47,345 bases of DNA from CAJPQU01 sp052170475. GTDB taxonomy: Bacteria > Bacillota > Negativicutes > Selenomonadales > Selenomonadaceae. Where the stretch lies: assembly GCA_052170475.1 (NCBI GenBank), contig JBQNAL010000015.1, positions 1 to 47,345 of the forward strand, in the 5' to 3' direction. Within the stretch, counting starts at the first letter, position 1, and each line of letters opens with the position of its first letter. Under the pieces are notes generated by a model. That model worked only from the letters and a program-made list of their open reading frames with translations, was not told the DNA's origin and did no database searches. The position numbers were made by a program, and so were the translations under genes. Shown piece after piece: positions 8,104 through 16,046 of this stretch.

Positions 8104-8880
8104 TTACCCCTCCGTCTTAATGGCCGCTCTCTCAGACTGCGGAATGAATACCATCAGCTTCGCCTCGATGGCCGTAGGAGAATCGCCCGCCTGAAGAGAC
8201 AGAATCCCCTCAATGATCATGCGCTTCTGACTGATCTCCATCTCGGAAAACACCTTCAGCTTGTTCGCGAAAGGCAGCCAGAGAACATACCCCGTATAGA
8301 TACCCAAAATCGTCGCGACGAAAGCCGCCGCGATCGCGTGTCCCAATTTATCAATATCGTTCATGTTGCCAAGCGCCGCGATGAGCCCCACCACCGCGCC
8401 CAAAACGCCGAGCGTCGGCGCGTAGGTACCCGCCTGGGAGAACATGGAACGCCCCTCCATGTGGCGCGACTGCATGATGGAAAGCTCCGCATCCAAAACG
8501 TCGCTGACGAACTCGGGATCCATGCCGTCGATGACCATGCTCAGCCCCGTCTTAAAGAAGGGATCCTCGATCTCCTGTACCTTGCTTTCCAACGCCAAGA
8601 TCCCCTCGCGGCGAGCGATCTGAGAAAGCTCAATGAACAGCTTGACCAATTCGTCGCGCTTTTGGAGCGCCGGCCGGTGCAGCGTCTTTTTCAGCAAGGT
8701 GGGAAATCTTTTCATGTTTTCCATGGGAAAGCCCGTGAACAGGCAGGAAAACGTCCCGCAGATAATGATCAGGAATGCCGCAGGATTGTTCAGCGACGAG
8801 ATCGGCGCACCTTTGATGATCATGCCGACAAAGACCGAAATCAGTCCCATGGCCAAGCCGACAACGGTTGATGTTTCCAA
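8104..8880 (-). CDS. motA: Flagellar motor stator protein MotA
   Basis: A four-span membrane protein forming the ion channel of the flagellar stator with MotB. Hydrophobic segments lie near residues 3-22, 33-50, 147-168 and 183-203, with the long charged cytoplasmic loop between spans 2 and 3. The motif TYAPTLGVLGAVVGLIAALGNM is typical of the MotA/TolQ/ExbB family. The start is TTG; GAGGGGGACTTATT precedes it with good spacing and the next methionine would remove part of span 1. No clear sigma-28 or sigma-70 promoter was found in the 420-bp gap upstream. Confidence 0.95.
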   Translation of the reverse strand: METSTVVGLAMGLISVFVGMIIKGAPISSLNNPAAFLIIICGTFSCLFTGFPMENMKRFPTLLKKTLHRPALQKRDELVKLFIELSQIARREGILALESKVQEIEDPFFKTGLSMVIDGMDPEFVSDVLDAELSIMQSRHMEGRSMFSQAGTYAPTLGVLGAVVGLIAALGNMNDIDKLGHAIAAAFVATILGIYTGYVLWLPFANKLKVFSEMEISQKRMIIEGILSLQAGDSPTAIEAKLMVFIPQSERAAIKTEG

Positions 8881-9304
8881 AATAAGTCCCCCTCTTTGAC
8901 TTGATACTTTCGCCGCCCGCAGCCATCCCGCTCAAAAAGGAACGGTCCGCCCACGCGGCTGACTTACGCGGTCTATCCTATCTCTTTCAGCGGATCGGCG
9001 TTCTCTGTTCTTGGCCTCTCCCCGCCAAAAGAAGTTCTGCTCCACACAAAGGCAAAACCAGTACACCTCTATTATTCCATAAAATCACTAAAAATCCTAC
9101 CTTTGATTGAGAAAAATTTTGGAAATTTCCCTATATCTCAGCCACATTCTTAAAAATGGGAGTTTTTTCTCAAATTTCTCAGGGTCTATCCGCCCGTGTA
9201 CCTTCATACGGAATTATTTTTCATTCACTCTACCACGATATAAAAAAAAATGCTATAATCTACCATATTATATAATCAGAGATTATTTTTGGAGGGAGCG
9301 ACGC
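8881..9304. other. Divergent intergenic region motA / LysR
   Basis: A 424-bp AT-rich gap. It holds the LysR-gene promoter and dyads near 9251-9286. A longer open frame on the plus strand (from 9107) simply extends the LysR gene backwards and lacks a ribosome site. I see no motA promoter that I would defend and no other gene. Confidence 0.5.
9251..9286 (+). promoter_or_regulatory. LysR-gene promoter with overlapping dyads
   Basis: TGCTATAAT (9251-9259) is an extended -10. The dyad ATAAT-N7-ATTAT (9255-9271) overlaps it, and ATAATC-AGA-GATTAT (9272-9286) follows at once. LysR-type regulators usually bind such AT-rich dyads, so autoregulation is plausible but not shown. Confidence 0.5.
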
Positions 9305-10195
9305 ATGAAAAAACTGCCCGTTGAACTGCGCCAACTGGAATATTTCCAAATGGCCGCCCGCTTGCGCAACCTGACGCGAGCCGCAGAACGTCTCCACGTA
9401 TCACAGCCCAACGTGACGGTCGCCATCAAGAAATTGGAACATGAACTTGGCATCCAACTCTTCGACCGCAGTCAAAAGCAGCTCTCCCTGACCCCCGAGG
9501 GCATCGTCTTTTTGAACCGGGCAGACATCGCGCTTCGCACCATTCATGATGCCATCATCGAGCTGGAAGACTACAAACAGCTGCAAAAGGGTACGATCCG
9601 CATCGGCATCCCCCCCATGATCGGCGCCTATCTCTTTCCCCGTATTTTCTCAAGCTTCCAAGCGCAGCACCCCCATCTCTCCATCTATCTCTATGAAGAA
9701 GGCTCCATGGCCATTCGGGAAAAATTGGAAGGGGATGATTTAGATTTCGGGATCGTCATCATTTCCAACGCCGCCCCCACCCTCCAAGTCGTCCCCATGG
9801 CGACCTGCCAAACCCTCGTGGGCGTACCTCCAGATCATCCTCTGGCGCAGAAGACCTCGCTGACCTACGCCGATATTGGCGGCGCGAACCTCATCATGAT
9901 GAAGGACGGCTCCTTCCTGCGCTCCCATCTTTTGGATACCTTGCGGCACGCCGACATCACCCCCGACATCGTATTGGAATCCAATCAAATCGAAACCTTA
10001 AAAGCGCTGATCCGAAACGGCGTAGGGATCTCCCTTTTCCTTGACTTCGTTCTCGAAAATGCCCCCGGCATCGTCGCCCTTCCCCTCGATCCGCCGCTCA
10101 ACTACGACTTGGGCATGGCGTGGAAAAAAGATCGCTATGTGTCGAAGGCGGCGCAAGCCTTCATCGATTTCTGCCGAGATTCCCTCATCCACTGA
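9305..10195 (+). CDS. LysR-family transcriptional regulator
   Basis: A 296-residue LTTR. The N-terminal winged helix-turn-helix (about 5-65) reads QLEYFQMAARLRNLTRAAERL then VSQPNVTVAIKKLEHELGIQLFDR, close to the family consensus. The remainder is a periplasmic-binding-protein-like effector domain (about 95-290). GGAGGGAGCGACGC precedes ATG 9305; the longer frame has no ribosome site. dapL follows 71 bp downstream on the same strand with no terminator between, so they may be co-transcribed. The effector and the targets are unknown. Confidence 0.9.
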   Translation: MKKLPVELRQLEYFQMAARLRNLTRAAERLHVSQPNVTVAIKKLEHELGIQLFDRSQKQLSLTPEGIVFLNRADIALRTIHDAIIELEDYKQLQKGTIRIGIPPMIGAYLFPRIFSSFQAQHPHLSIYLYEEGSMAIREKLEGDDLDFGIVIISNAAPTLQVVPMATCQTLVGVPPDHPLAQKTSLTYADIGGANLIMMKDGSFLRSHLLDTLRHADITPDIVLESNQIETLKALIRNGVGISLFLDFVLENAPGIVALPLDPPLNYDLGMAWKKDRYVSKAAQAFIDFCRDSLIH

Positions 10196-10266
10196 CGCTC
10201 CCGTGCGGGCGGCAGGACAAGCACCCAACAAACATTCCCACTTTCTGCAAGGAGGTACCTCGTTCC

Positions 10267-11502
10267 ATGGCCTATATCAATGAAAACTATCTCAAACTGC
10301 CGGGCAATTACCTGTTCGCGGAGGTCGCCCGCCGCGTCGCTGCCTTCAAGGAAACCCACCCCGAGGCGGACATCATCCGTCTCGGCATCGGCGACGTGAC
10401 GCTGCCGCTGCCCGCCGCCTGCGTCACCGCCATGGAAGAAGCCGTCGCGGAAATGGGAAAAAAAGAGAGCTTTCGCGGCTACGGGCCGGAGCAAGGCTAC
10501 GATTTCCTCCTCGATGCCATCATCGAGCATAACTACACGAGCCGCGGCCTCCACGTGGAGCGCGATGAGGTCTTCGTCAGCGACGGCTCCAAGAGCGACT
10601 GCGGCAATATCCAAGAGATCTTCGGCACGGATAACGTCGTAGCGATCACCGATCCCGTCTATCCCGTCTACCTAGATACCAACGTCATGGCGGGGCGTAC
10701 CGGAAAGCTCCAAGAAGACGGCCATTTTGCCGGCGTCGTCTACCTCCCTTCCCACGCGGAAAACGACTTCTCCCCGGCGATTCCCAAGAAGCGGGTGGAC
10801 ATGCTCTACCTCTGCTGCCCCAACAACCCCACAGGAACCACCCTCTCCAAGGCGGCGCTAAAAGCGTGGGTCGAGTACGCGAAAGCGAATGATACGGTGA
10901 TCCTCTTCGACGCGGCCTACGCCGCCTACATCACGGAGCCGGATGTCCCCCGTTCGATTTATGAGATCGAGGGCGCACGGGACGTGGCGATTGAGTTTCG
11001 CTCCTTCTCCAAGACGGCAGGCTTCACCGGCACGCGCTGCGGCTACACCGTCGTGCCGAAAACCGTGACCGCCCGCGCGAAAGACGGCGCTTCTCATCCC
11101 CTGAACGCGCTCTGGAGCCGCCGTCATTCTACAAAATTCAACGGCACCGCCTACATCGTCCAGCGCGGCGCGGCGGCCATCTACACCCCGGAAGGGCAGC
11201 GGCAGGTCAAGGAAAACATCGCCTACTACATGGAAAACGCCCGCATCATCCGAGAGGGACTCAAGGCATTGGATCTTACCGTATTCGGCGGTGTCAACGC
11301 CCCCTATCTGTGGCTCAAAACCCCAGACGGAATGAAGTCATGGGAGTTCTTCGACAAGCTCTTGACCGAAGTCCACATCGTCGGCACGCCGGGCGTCGGC
11401 TTCGGCCCCTGCGGCGAAGGCTACTTCCGCCTGACGGCGTTCGGCGACCGCGCCGCGACCGAGGAGGCCATCGAGCGGATTCAGACGAAACTCACGCTTT
11501 GA
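10267..11502 (+). CDS. dapL: LL-diaminopimelate aminotransferase
   Basis: A PLP enzyme that converts tetrahydrodipicolinate directly to LL-diaminopimelate, bypassing the dapC/D/E branches, for lysine and peptidoglycan. The start MAYINENYLKLPGNYLF, then GIGDVTLPLP, GYGPEQGYDFL, VSDGSKSDCGNIQ and CCPNNPTGTTL are characteristic of DapL. The Schiff-base lysine sits in SFSKTAGFTGTRCG. Length 411 matches the family. AAGGAGGT lies 10 bases before the ATG. Known in plants, Chlamydia and many anaerobes. Confidence 0.95.
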   Translation: MAYINENYLKLPGNYLFAEVARRVAAFKETHPEADIIRLGIGDVTLPLPAACVTAMEEAVAEMGKKESFRGYGPEQGYDFLLDAIIEHNYTSRGLHVERDEVFVSDGSKSDCGNIQEIFGTDNVVAITDPVYPVYLDTNVMAGRTGKLQEDGHFAGVVYLPSHAENDFSPAIPKKRVDMLYLCCPNNPTGTTLSKAALKAWVEYAKANDTVILFDAAYAAYITEPDVPRSIYEIEGARDVAIEFRSFSKTAGFTGTRCGYTVVPKTVTARAKDGASHPLNALWSRRHSTKFNGTAYIVQRGAAAIYTPEGQRQVKENIAYYMENARIIREGLKALDLTVFGGVNAPYLWLKTPDGMKSWEFFDKLLTEVHIVGTPGVGFGPCGEGYFRLTAFGDRAATEEAIERIQTKLTL

Positions 11503-11567
11503 GGTTCCGATCGATCTCTTTCCCGCAGCAAGAGCATTACGATAAACCGTCGTCGCCCGTGCCAACG

Positions 11568-11604
11568 AAAAAAAGGAGCGCCCCAAAGGGGGCGTTCCTT
11601 TTTT
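11568..11604. terminator. Bidirectional terminator between dapL and nifJ
   Basis: AGGAGCGCCCC-AAAG-GGGGCGTTCCT flanked by an A-run on the left and a T-run on the right. It can stop dapL on the plus strand and nifJ on the minus strand. Confidence 0.85.
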
Positions 11605-11725
11605 ATGTTGCTGATGAAGTGTAGCTGCACATGCACATGCTGGACGCGGCCGCCGCGGATCGGCAAGGCGCAAGCCCGCCTGCGCCCGCCCTCTTCCATG
11701 CCGTGATCCTTCACACGCTTTTTTC

Positions 11726-14700
11726 TCAGATCTGCCCCGCCAGACGCTTGTAGCTCAATAGCCGCGCCTTGGCGTCGCGCTCCGTCTTCTCGTAGAGCTG
11801 CTGCGCGATGTCAGGGAAGGCGCGTTTCAGCGAAGAATAGCGTACCTCGCCCTGCAAAAATTCTTGGAAGTCTGCCGTCGGCTCTTTGGAATCGAGACTG
11901 AAGGGATTCTTCTCCGTGCCGACCAGCTCGGGATTGTAGCGATACGTCGCCCAATACCCGGCCGCCACGGCGCGCTTCTCTTCTTCCTGCGTCTTGCCCA
12001 TGCCGATGCGAATGCCGTGATTGATACAGGGGGCGTAGGCGATGATGAGAGATGGGCCATGGTACGCTTCCGCCTCGGCGATGGCCTTGAGCGCCTGATT
12101 CTTGTCCGAACCCATGCAGATCTGCGCCACATAGACATAGCCGTAACTCATCGCCATCATGCCCAGATCTTTCTTTTTCGTCTTCTTCCCGGTCGCGGCA
12201 AACTGCGCCACCGCCGCCGTGGGCGTCGCCTTGGAGGACTGCCCGCCCGTATTGGAATAGACCTCGGTGTCCAAGACGAGGACGTTGACGTCTTCCCCGG
12301 CAGCCAGCACATGATCGAGGCCGCCGTAGCCGATGTCGTAGCTCCAGCCGTCGCCGCCGATGATCCACTGGGAGCGCTTGACGAAGAAATCTTTCTTGTC
12401 GTAAATTTTTTGCAGGAGCGCGTCGCTGCCCTTTTCCGCCTCCAAGAGAGCCGCCATCTTATCTGCCCGCGCCCGCGTGCCTTCCCCTTCGGCGAGATTC
12501 GCCAGCCAATCCTCCATCGCGGCCTTGAGCTCGGCGCTCACCGCGCCCTTTTCCACGGCAGCACGCACGTCGTCCGCCAAGGTCTCCCGTACCGCCTTGA
12601 CCCCCAAGAACATCCCCAAGCCGTACTCCGCATTGTCCTCGAAGAGGGAATTCGCCCAAGCGGGGCCATATCCCAAATGGTTCTTCGTGTAGGGCATCGC
12701 CGGCGCCGAAGCACCCCAGATGGAGGAGCAGCCCGTGGCGTTCGCGATCATCATACGGTCGCCGAAGAGCTGGGTGACCAACTTGACGTACGGCGTTTCG
12801 CCGCAGCCGGCACAGGCGCCGGAAAATTCCAAGAGGGGCTGCTCAAACTGGCTGCCCTTGACCGTCTTTTTGTTCATCGGATTGGGCTTCGACACCACTG
12901 TACCAACCCCGAAATCAAAGATCGGCTGCTTTTCGATCTGCGTCGCCAAGGGCTTCATGAGGAGCGCCTTCCCCTTCGGCGCGGGGCAGATGTCGGCACA
13001 GTTGCCGCAGCCAAGGCAGTCCTTCGCGGAAACAGCCATGGTAAAGTGCAAGCCCTTCGCCCCCATGGCAGGCTTAAATTCCATCCCCTGCGGCGCCTTT
13101 TCCTTCTCCTCGTCGCTCGTCAAAATCGGACGAATCGCCGCGTGCGGACACACGAAAGCGCACTGGTTACACTGGATGCAAAGATCCGCCTGCCACTCGG
13201 GCACGTCGATGGCGACACCGCGCTTCTCGTACGCCGCACTGCCGCTCGGGAACGTGCCATCCTCCATCCCGTAGGCAAAAGTGGAGACGGGGAGCTTCTC
13301 CCCTTCCTGCCGGTTCATCACGTCCTGTACTTTCGTGACAAATGCTGGAGCGCTCACCGCCGCTTTCGGCTCGTCCACCGCGTCCTTCCATGCCGCCGGC
13401 ACCTCGATCTTGAGGAGCGCCGCCGGATCGATGCCTTTATCGATGGCGCCATTGTTCATGTCGATGACCTTCTGACCCTTATTGCCATAAGTCTCCGCCA
13501 CGGAATCCTTCAAGTACGCCACCGCTTTATCCAGCGGAATGATGTTCGCCAGCTTGAAGAAGGCCGCCTGCATAATCATGTTGAAGCGCCCGCCCAAGCC
13601 AAGCTCTTGGGCAATCTTCACGGCGTTGATCGTGTAGAATTGAATGTCGTTCTGCGCGATGTAGCGGCGCATGGCGGCGGGCAGCTGCGTCTCCAATTCC
13701 TCCTTCGACCAAGTGGTATTGAGGAGGAACGTGCCCCCCTTGTTCAATCCCGCCAAGAGGTCATAGGAATGAACATAGGATTCCTTGGAGCAGGAAATGA
13801 AATTCGCCTTGTTGATGAGGTACGGCGAACGGATGACAGACGTCCCGAAGCGCAGGTGAGAGATGGTAATGCCGCCGGATTTTTTGGAATCGTAGGCAAA
13901 ATAGGCCTGCGCGTACATGTCCGTATTGTCGCCGATGATCTTGATGGCGCTCTTATTCGCCCCCACCGTGCCGTCGGAGCCGAAGCCCCAGAACTTACAT
14001 GCGGTGGTGCCTTCCGGCGTGAGATCGACGTCGCTCTTCACCGGTGCCAAGGAGAGATTGGTCACGTCGTCCTCGATGCCAATGGTAAAGCCGTTCTTCG
14101 GCTTCTCTTTGGTGAGTTCCTCGTAGACGGCGAAAATCTGCTCCGGGGTGACGTCCTTGCCGCCGAGGCCATAGCGGCCGCCCACGATGAGGGGCTTTTC
14201 CGCCTCTTCGTAAAATGCGTTCCGCACGTCTAAATAGAGGGGTTCGCCCAAGGCGCCCGGCTCCTTCGTGCGGTCTAAGACCGCGATCTTCTTCACCGTC
14301 TTGGGCAGCTGCGCGAAGAAATGCTTCAAGGAGAAGGGGCGATAGAGGTGCACCGTCATCACGCCGACCTTTTCCCCGGCAGCATTGAGGTAATCCACGA
14401 CTTCAGCCGCGGCCTCGCAGATAGATCCCATGGCGATGATGACGCGATCCGCATCCTTCGCCCCATGATAATCGAAGAGATGATGTTCCCGACCCGTGAT
14501 GGCGGAAAGCTCTTGCATCGTCTTTTCCACCAAATTGGGAATGGCTTCATAGTAGGGATTGACCGCTTCTCTCGTCTGGAAATAAATATCCGGGTTCTGA
14601 CTCGTGCCGCGAATGACCGGGTGATCCGGGTTCAAGGCGCGATGCCGGAAAGCTTCCACCGCCTCCCAATCCAAAAGTTTGCCCAGATCTTCGTAGTCTA

Positions 14701-15256
14701 CCACTTCGATCTTCTGGATCTCGTGGGACGTGCGGAAGCCGTCGAAAAAGTTGATGAAGGGAACGCGCCCCTTGATCGCTGCCAAATGCGCCACCGCGCC
14801 CAAGTCCATCACCTGCTGGACGCTGGACTCCGCTAAGATCGCGACGCCGGTCTGCCGCGCCGCCATGACGTCCTGATGATCGCCGAAAATGTTCAGGCTG
14901 GAAGTCGCCAAGGCGCGCGCGCTCACATGAAAGACGCCGGGCAAAAGCTCGCCGGAAATCTTATACATGTTGGGGAGCATCAGCATCATCCCTTGCGATG
15001 CCGTATACGTCGTCGTCAAGGCCCCACCTTGGAGCGAACCGTGAACCGCCCCGGCCGCACCGCCCTCCGACTGCAGTTCCACCAGCCGAACCGGCTGTCC
15101 AAAGAGGTTCTTGTGACCGTGCGCCGCCATTTCATCCACATGCTCCGCCATGGGGGATGAAGGCGTGATGGGATAAATCGCTGCGACATCCGTAAATGCG
15201 TAGGAAATATACGCCGCTGCCGTGTTGCCGTCCATGGTCTTCATCTTTTTGCTCAT
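11726..15256 (-). CDS. nifJ: Pyruvate:ferredoxin (flavodoxin) oxidoreductase
   Basis: Oxidises pyruvate to acetyl-CoA and CO2 and reduces ferredoxin, the central step of anaerobic pyruvate metabolism. At 1,176 residues it is the single-chain form. In order: a pyrimidine/TPP-binding N-domain with AAYISYAFTDVAAIYPITPSS; domain II; the gamma-like domain; two 4Fe-4S cluster motifs CIQCNQCAFVCP and CLGCGNCADICP (about 690-760); and the C-terminal TPP domain with CAGCGETPYVKL and GDGWSYDIGYGG. The start MSKKMKTMDGNTA was chosen; AAGGAGG is 12 bases upstream, and the longer frame crosses the promoter. The flanking promoter and bidirectional terminator indicate a single-gene transcript. Confidence 0.97.
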   Translation of the reverse strand: MSKKMKTMDGNTAAAYISYAFTDVAAIYPITPSSPMAEHVDEMAAHGHKNLFGQPVRLVELQSEGGAAGAVHGSLQGGALTTTYTASQGMMLMLPNMYKISGELLPGVFHVSARALATSSLNIFGDHQDVMAARQTGVAILAESSVQQVMDLGAVAHLAAIKGRVPFINFFDGFRTSHEIQKIEVVDYEDLGKLLDWEAVEAFRHRALNPDHPVIRGTSQNPDIYFQTREAVNPYYEAIPNLVEKTMQELSAITGREHHLFDYHGAKDADRVIIAMGSICEAAAEVVDYLNAAGEKVGVMTVHLYRPFSLKHFFAQLPKTVKKIAVLDRTKEPGALGEPLYLDVRNAFYEEAEKPLIVGGRYGLGGKDVTPEQIFAVYEELTKEKPKNGFTIGIEDDVTNLSLAPVKSDVDLTPEGTTACKFWGFGSDGTVGANKSAIKIIGDNTDMYAQAYFAYDSKKSGGITISHLRFGTSVIRSPYLINKANFISCSKESYVHSYDLLAGLNKGGTFLLNTTWSKEELETQLPAAMRRYIAQNDIQFYTINAVKIAQELGLGGRFNMIMQAAFFKLANIIPLDKAVAYLKDSVAETYGNKGQKVIDMNNGAIDKGIDPAALLKIEVPAAWKDAVDEPKAAVSAPAFVTKVQDVMNRQEGEKLPVSTFAYGMEDGTFPSGSAAYEKRGVAIDVPEWQADLCIQCNQCAFVCPHAAIRPILTSDEEKEKAPQGMEFKPAMGAKGLHFTMAVSAKDCLGCGNCADICPAPKGKALLMKPLATQIEKQPIFDFGVGTVVSKPNPMNKKTVKGSQFEQPLLEFSGACAGCGETPYVKLVTQLFGDRMMIANATGCSSIWGASAPAMPYTKNHLGYGPAWANSLFEDNAEYGLGMFLGVKAVRETLADDVRAAVEKGAVSAELKAAMEDWLANLAEGEGTRARADKMAALLEAEKGSDALLQKIYDKKDFFVKRSQWIIGGDGWSYDIGYGGLDHVLAAGEDVNVLVLDTEVYSNTGGQSSKATPTAAVAQFAATGKKTKKKDLGMMAMSYGYVYVAQICMGSDKNQALKAIAEAEAYHGPSLIIAYAPCINHGIRIGMGKTQEEEKRAVAAGYWATYRYNPELVGTEKNPFSLDSKEPTADFQEFLQGEVRYSSLKRAFPDIAQQLYEKTERDAKARLLSYKRLAGQI

Positions 15257-15338
15257 AATGTGACGGTTCCTCCTTAAACTGTATGTCCTAAAATACGGGA
15301 CGGACGCCGGTAAAAATCGCCAAACGTCCATCGTCTTG

Positions 15339-15367
15339 ATTATACACCGCGCCAAATAAATTGTAAA
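15339..15367 (-). promoter_or_regulatory. nifJ promoter
   Basis: TTTACA (15367-15362), 17-bp spacer, TATAAT (15344-15339) on the minus strand. It would give a leader of about 75 nt before the nifJ ATG. Confidence 0.75.
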
Positions 15368-15423
15368 CGAGCGAAAAAGGCTTGCGGAATGTATACATGG
15401 ATGTCCCGTGTTGGGTATTCCTA

Positions 15424-15452
15424 TTGCCATCTTCTGTCAAAGCCGATATAAT
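15424..15452 (+). promoter_or_regulatory. Promoter of toxin-like unit 1
   Basis: TTGCCA, 17-bp spacer, TATAAT. Same hexamers and spacing as in unit 2. Confidence 0.7.
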
Positions 15453-15513
15453 GCCCATCCTTCTTTTCTTGGTACTCGCTACCGGGTTCATTATCGCCAT
15501 AAACAAGAAATAA
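15451..15513 (+). pseudogene. Decayed copy of the small hydrophobic toxin gene
   Basis: The frame encodes the last residues of the toxin (...ATGFIIAINKK) exactly as in unit 2, but the N-terminal codons and ribosome site are missing. The only in-frame ATG overlaps the -10 element of its own promoter, so it would not be on the transcript. The remnant is therefore judged non-coding, although both promoters and the 3' hairpins are still intact. It may still produce the antisense RNA. Confidence 0.6.
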
Positions 15514-15598
15514 CCGCCCCTCCGCACAAGGAAAGCGGTTACTTCTTGAACCAAATTCTTCCGTGAAGAGGTAGTCGCCTTGCGGTGATTTCCTCTTT
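15497..15598 (-). ncRNA. Predicted antisense RNA of unit 1
   Basis: The minus-strand promoter TTGCAA, 17 bp, TAAAAT (15633-15605) starts a transcript across the 3' hairpin region. The stem AAGAAGTAACCGC / GCGGTTATTTCTT (15547-15505) followed by a T-rich stretch would end it. Inferred only from sequence. Confidence 0.45.
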
Positions 15599-15699
15599 TT
15601 CTTTATTTTAGCAGACACCGGCGTACTTTGCAAGGGATAGCGGCAGCCTTACGAAATATACGATAATGTACCATGGATTTCCCGTGCTGATTCCCCCTA

Positions 15700-15728
15700 T
15701 TGCCATCTCCTGTCAAAGCCTATATAAT
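15700..15728 (+). promoter_or_regulatory. Toxin promoter, unit 2
   Basis: TTGCCA (15700-15705), 17-bp spacer, TATAAT (15723-15728). The predicted 5' end near 15735 leaves a 70-nt leader before the toxin ATG. Confidence 0.75.
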
Positions 15729-15736
15729 GCCCATAA

Positions 15737-15799
15737 GGAAATCACCAAGGGCAACGGCGGCTACTTCTTCACCTCTTATCCTGAAAGGGAAGGGAGGTG
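15737..15799 (+). promoter_or_regulatory. Toxin 5' leader: pairs with its 3' UTR and holds an anti-Shine-Dalgarno
   Basis: Segment 15737-15746 (GGAAATCACC) is complementary to 15946-15955, and 15756-15772 is complementary to 15925-15941 (G-U pairs allowed, one mismatch). CACCTC at 15770-15775 is a perfect complement of the ribosome site GAGGTG at 15794-15799. Full-length toxin mRNAs of type I systems are often held inactive by such contacts. Read by eye; no folding was run. Confidence 0.5.
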
Positions 15800-15804
15800 G
15801 GCTT

Positions 15805-15876
15805 ATGACTTTGTACGACGTACTTCTTTTTTTAGTAGTCGCTACTGGGTTCATTATCGCCATAAACAAGAAATAA
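15805..15876 (+). CDS. Small hydrophobic peptide, predicted type I toxin (holin-like/TxpA-BsrG-like)
   Basis: A 23-codon gene with a strong ribosome site (GGGAGGTGGG, 4-5 bases before ATG). The peptide begins MTLYDVLLFL, has one transmembrane segment and ends in INKK. This layout (M-T-x-Y-D/E-x-L, hydrophobic stretch, lysine tail) resembles short holin-like toxins of type I toxin-antitoxin systems in Firmicutes, which damage the membrane when antisense control fails. Its own consensus promoter, structured leader, 3' hairpins and an opposing antisense promoter support this. It is too short for ordinary gene finders. Toxicity is inferred from family likeness and gene layout. Confidence 0.65.
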   Translation: MTLYDVLLFLVVATGFIIAINKK

Positions 15877-15958
15877 CCGCCCCTCGGACAAGGATTGCGG
15901 TTATTTCTTAAACCAATTTCCAGTGTGAAGAGGTAGTCACCTTGCGGTGGTTTCCTCT
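15860..15958 (-). ncRNA. Predicted antisense antitoxin RNA, unit 2
   Basis: Promoter TTGCAA, 17 bp, TAAAAT on the minus strand (15993-15965) would start near 15958. The RNA covers the toxin 3' UTR and its last codons and ends at stem AAGAAATAACCGC / GCGGTTATTTCTT (15909-15868) followed by GTTTATGG. An RNA of about 100 nt that overlaps the toxin 3' end is typical of type I antitoxins. Confidence 0.55.
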
Positions 15959-15967
15959 TTTTTTATT
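15927..15967 (+). terminator. Toxin mRNA terminator, unit 2
   Basis: GAGG-TAGT-CACC-TTGC-GGTG-GTTT-CCTC followed by TTTTTTTATTTT. Confidence 0.7.
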
Positions 15968-15993
15968 TTAGCAGACACCAACGTACTTTGCAA
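15965..15993 (-). promoter_or_regulatory. Antisense promoter, unit 2
   Basis: TTGCAA (15993-15988), 17-bp spacer, TAAAAT (15970-15965) on the minus strand. It is conserved in unit 1 at 15605-15633 while the spacer varies at two bases. Confidence 0.7.
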
Positions 15994-16046
15994 GGGAGAG
16001 CTGCAACCCAAATTTTCGCGAGAAAAGAGGAAAAAGCACGACCATC

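Larger units (their letters stand above)
15387..16010. repeat. Tandem duplication of a small toxin/antisense locus
   Basis: Unit 1 (about 15387-15648) and unit 2 (about 15664-16010) align along promoter, coding 3' end, two hairpins and an opposing promoter. Unit 1 lacks about 87 bp that in unit 2 hold the 5' leader, ribosome site and first codons. Confidence 0.8.

Noticed and set aside
8881..9120. Sigma-28-type flagellar promoter for motA
   Set aside because: A CCGAT core occurs near 8995 on the minus strand but no TAAA-type -35 lies at the required distance.
11630..11700. GC-rich palindromes (GGCGCA...TGCGCC, CGCGGCCGCCGCGG) after nifJ
   Set aside because: No T-run follows them; the A/T-flanked hairpin at 11568-11604 is the better terminator.
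11864..14233. A 789-codon open frame antisense to nifJ
   Set aside because: It is the mirror of a highly expressed GC-rich gene; its translation is Arg/His/Leu-rich with no motif or ribosome site.
15257..15430. N-terminal extension of nifJ by 58 codons
   Set aside because: It would run through the nifJ promoter, and family members begin near MSKKMKTMDG.
15451..15513. Unit 1 toxin remnant as a functional 20-codon gene
   Set aside because: Its ATG overlaps the -10 hexamer, so it would not be transcribed from that promoter, and there is no ribosome site.
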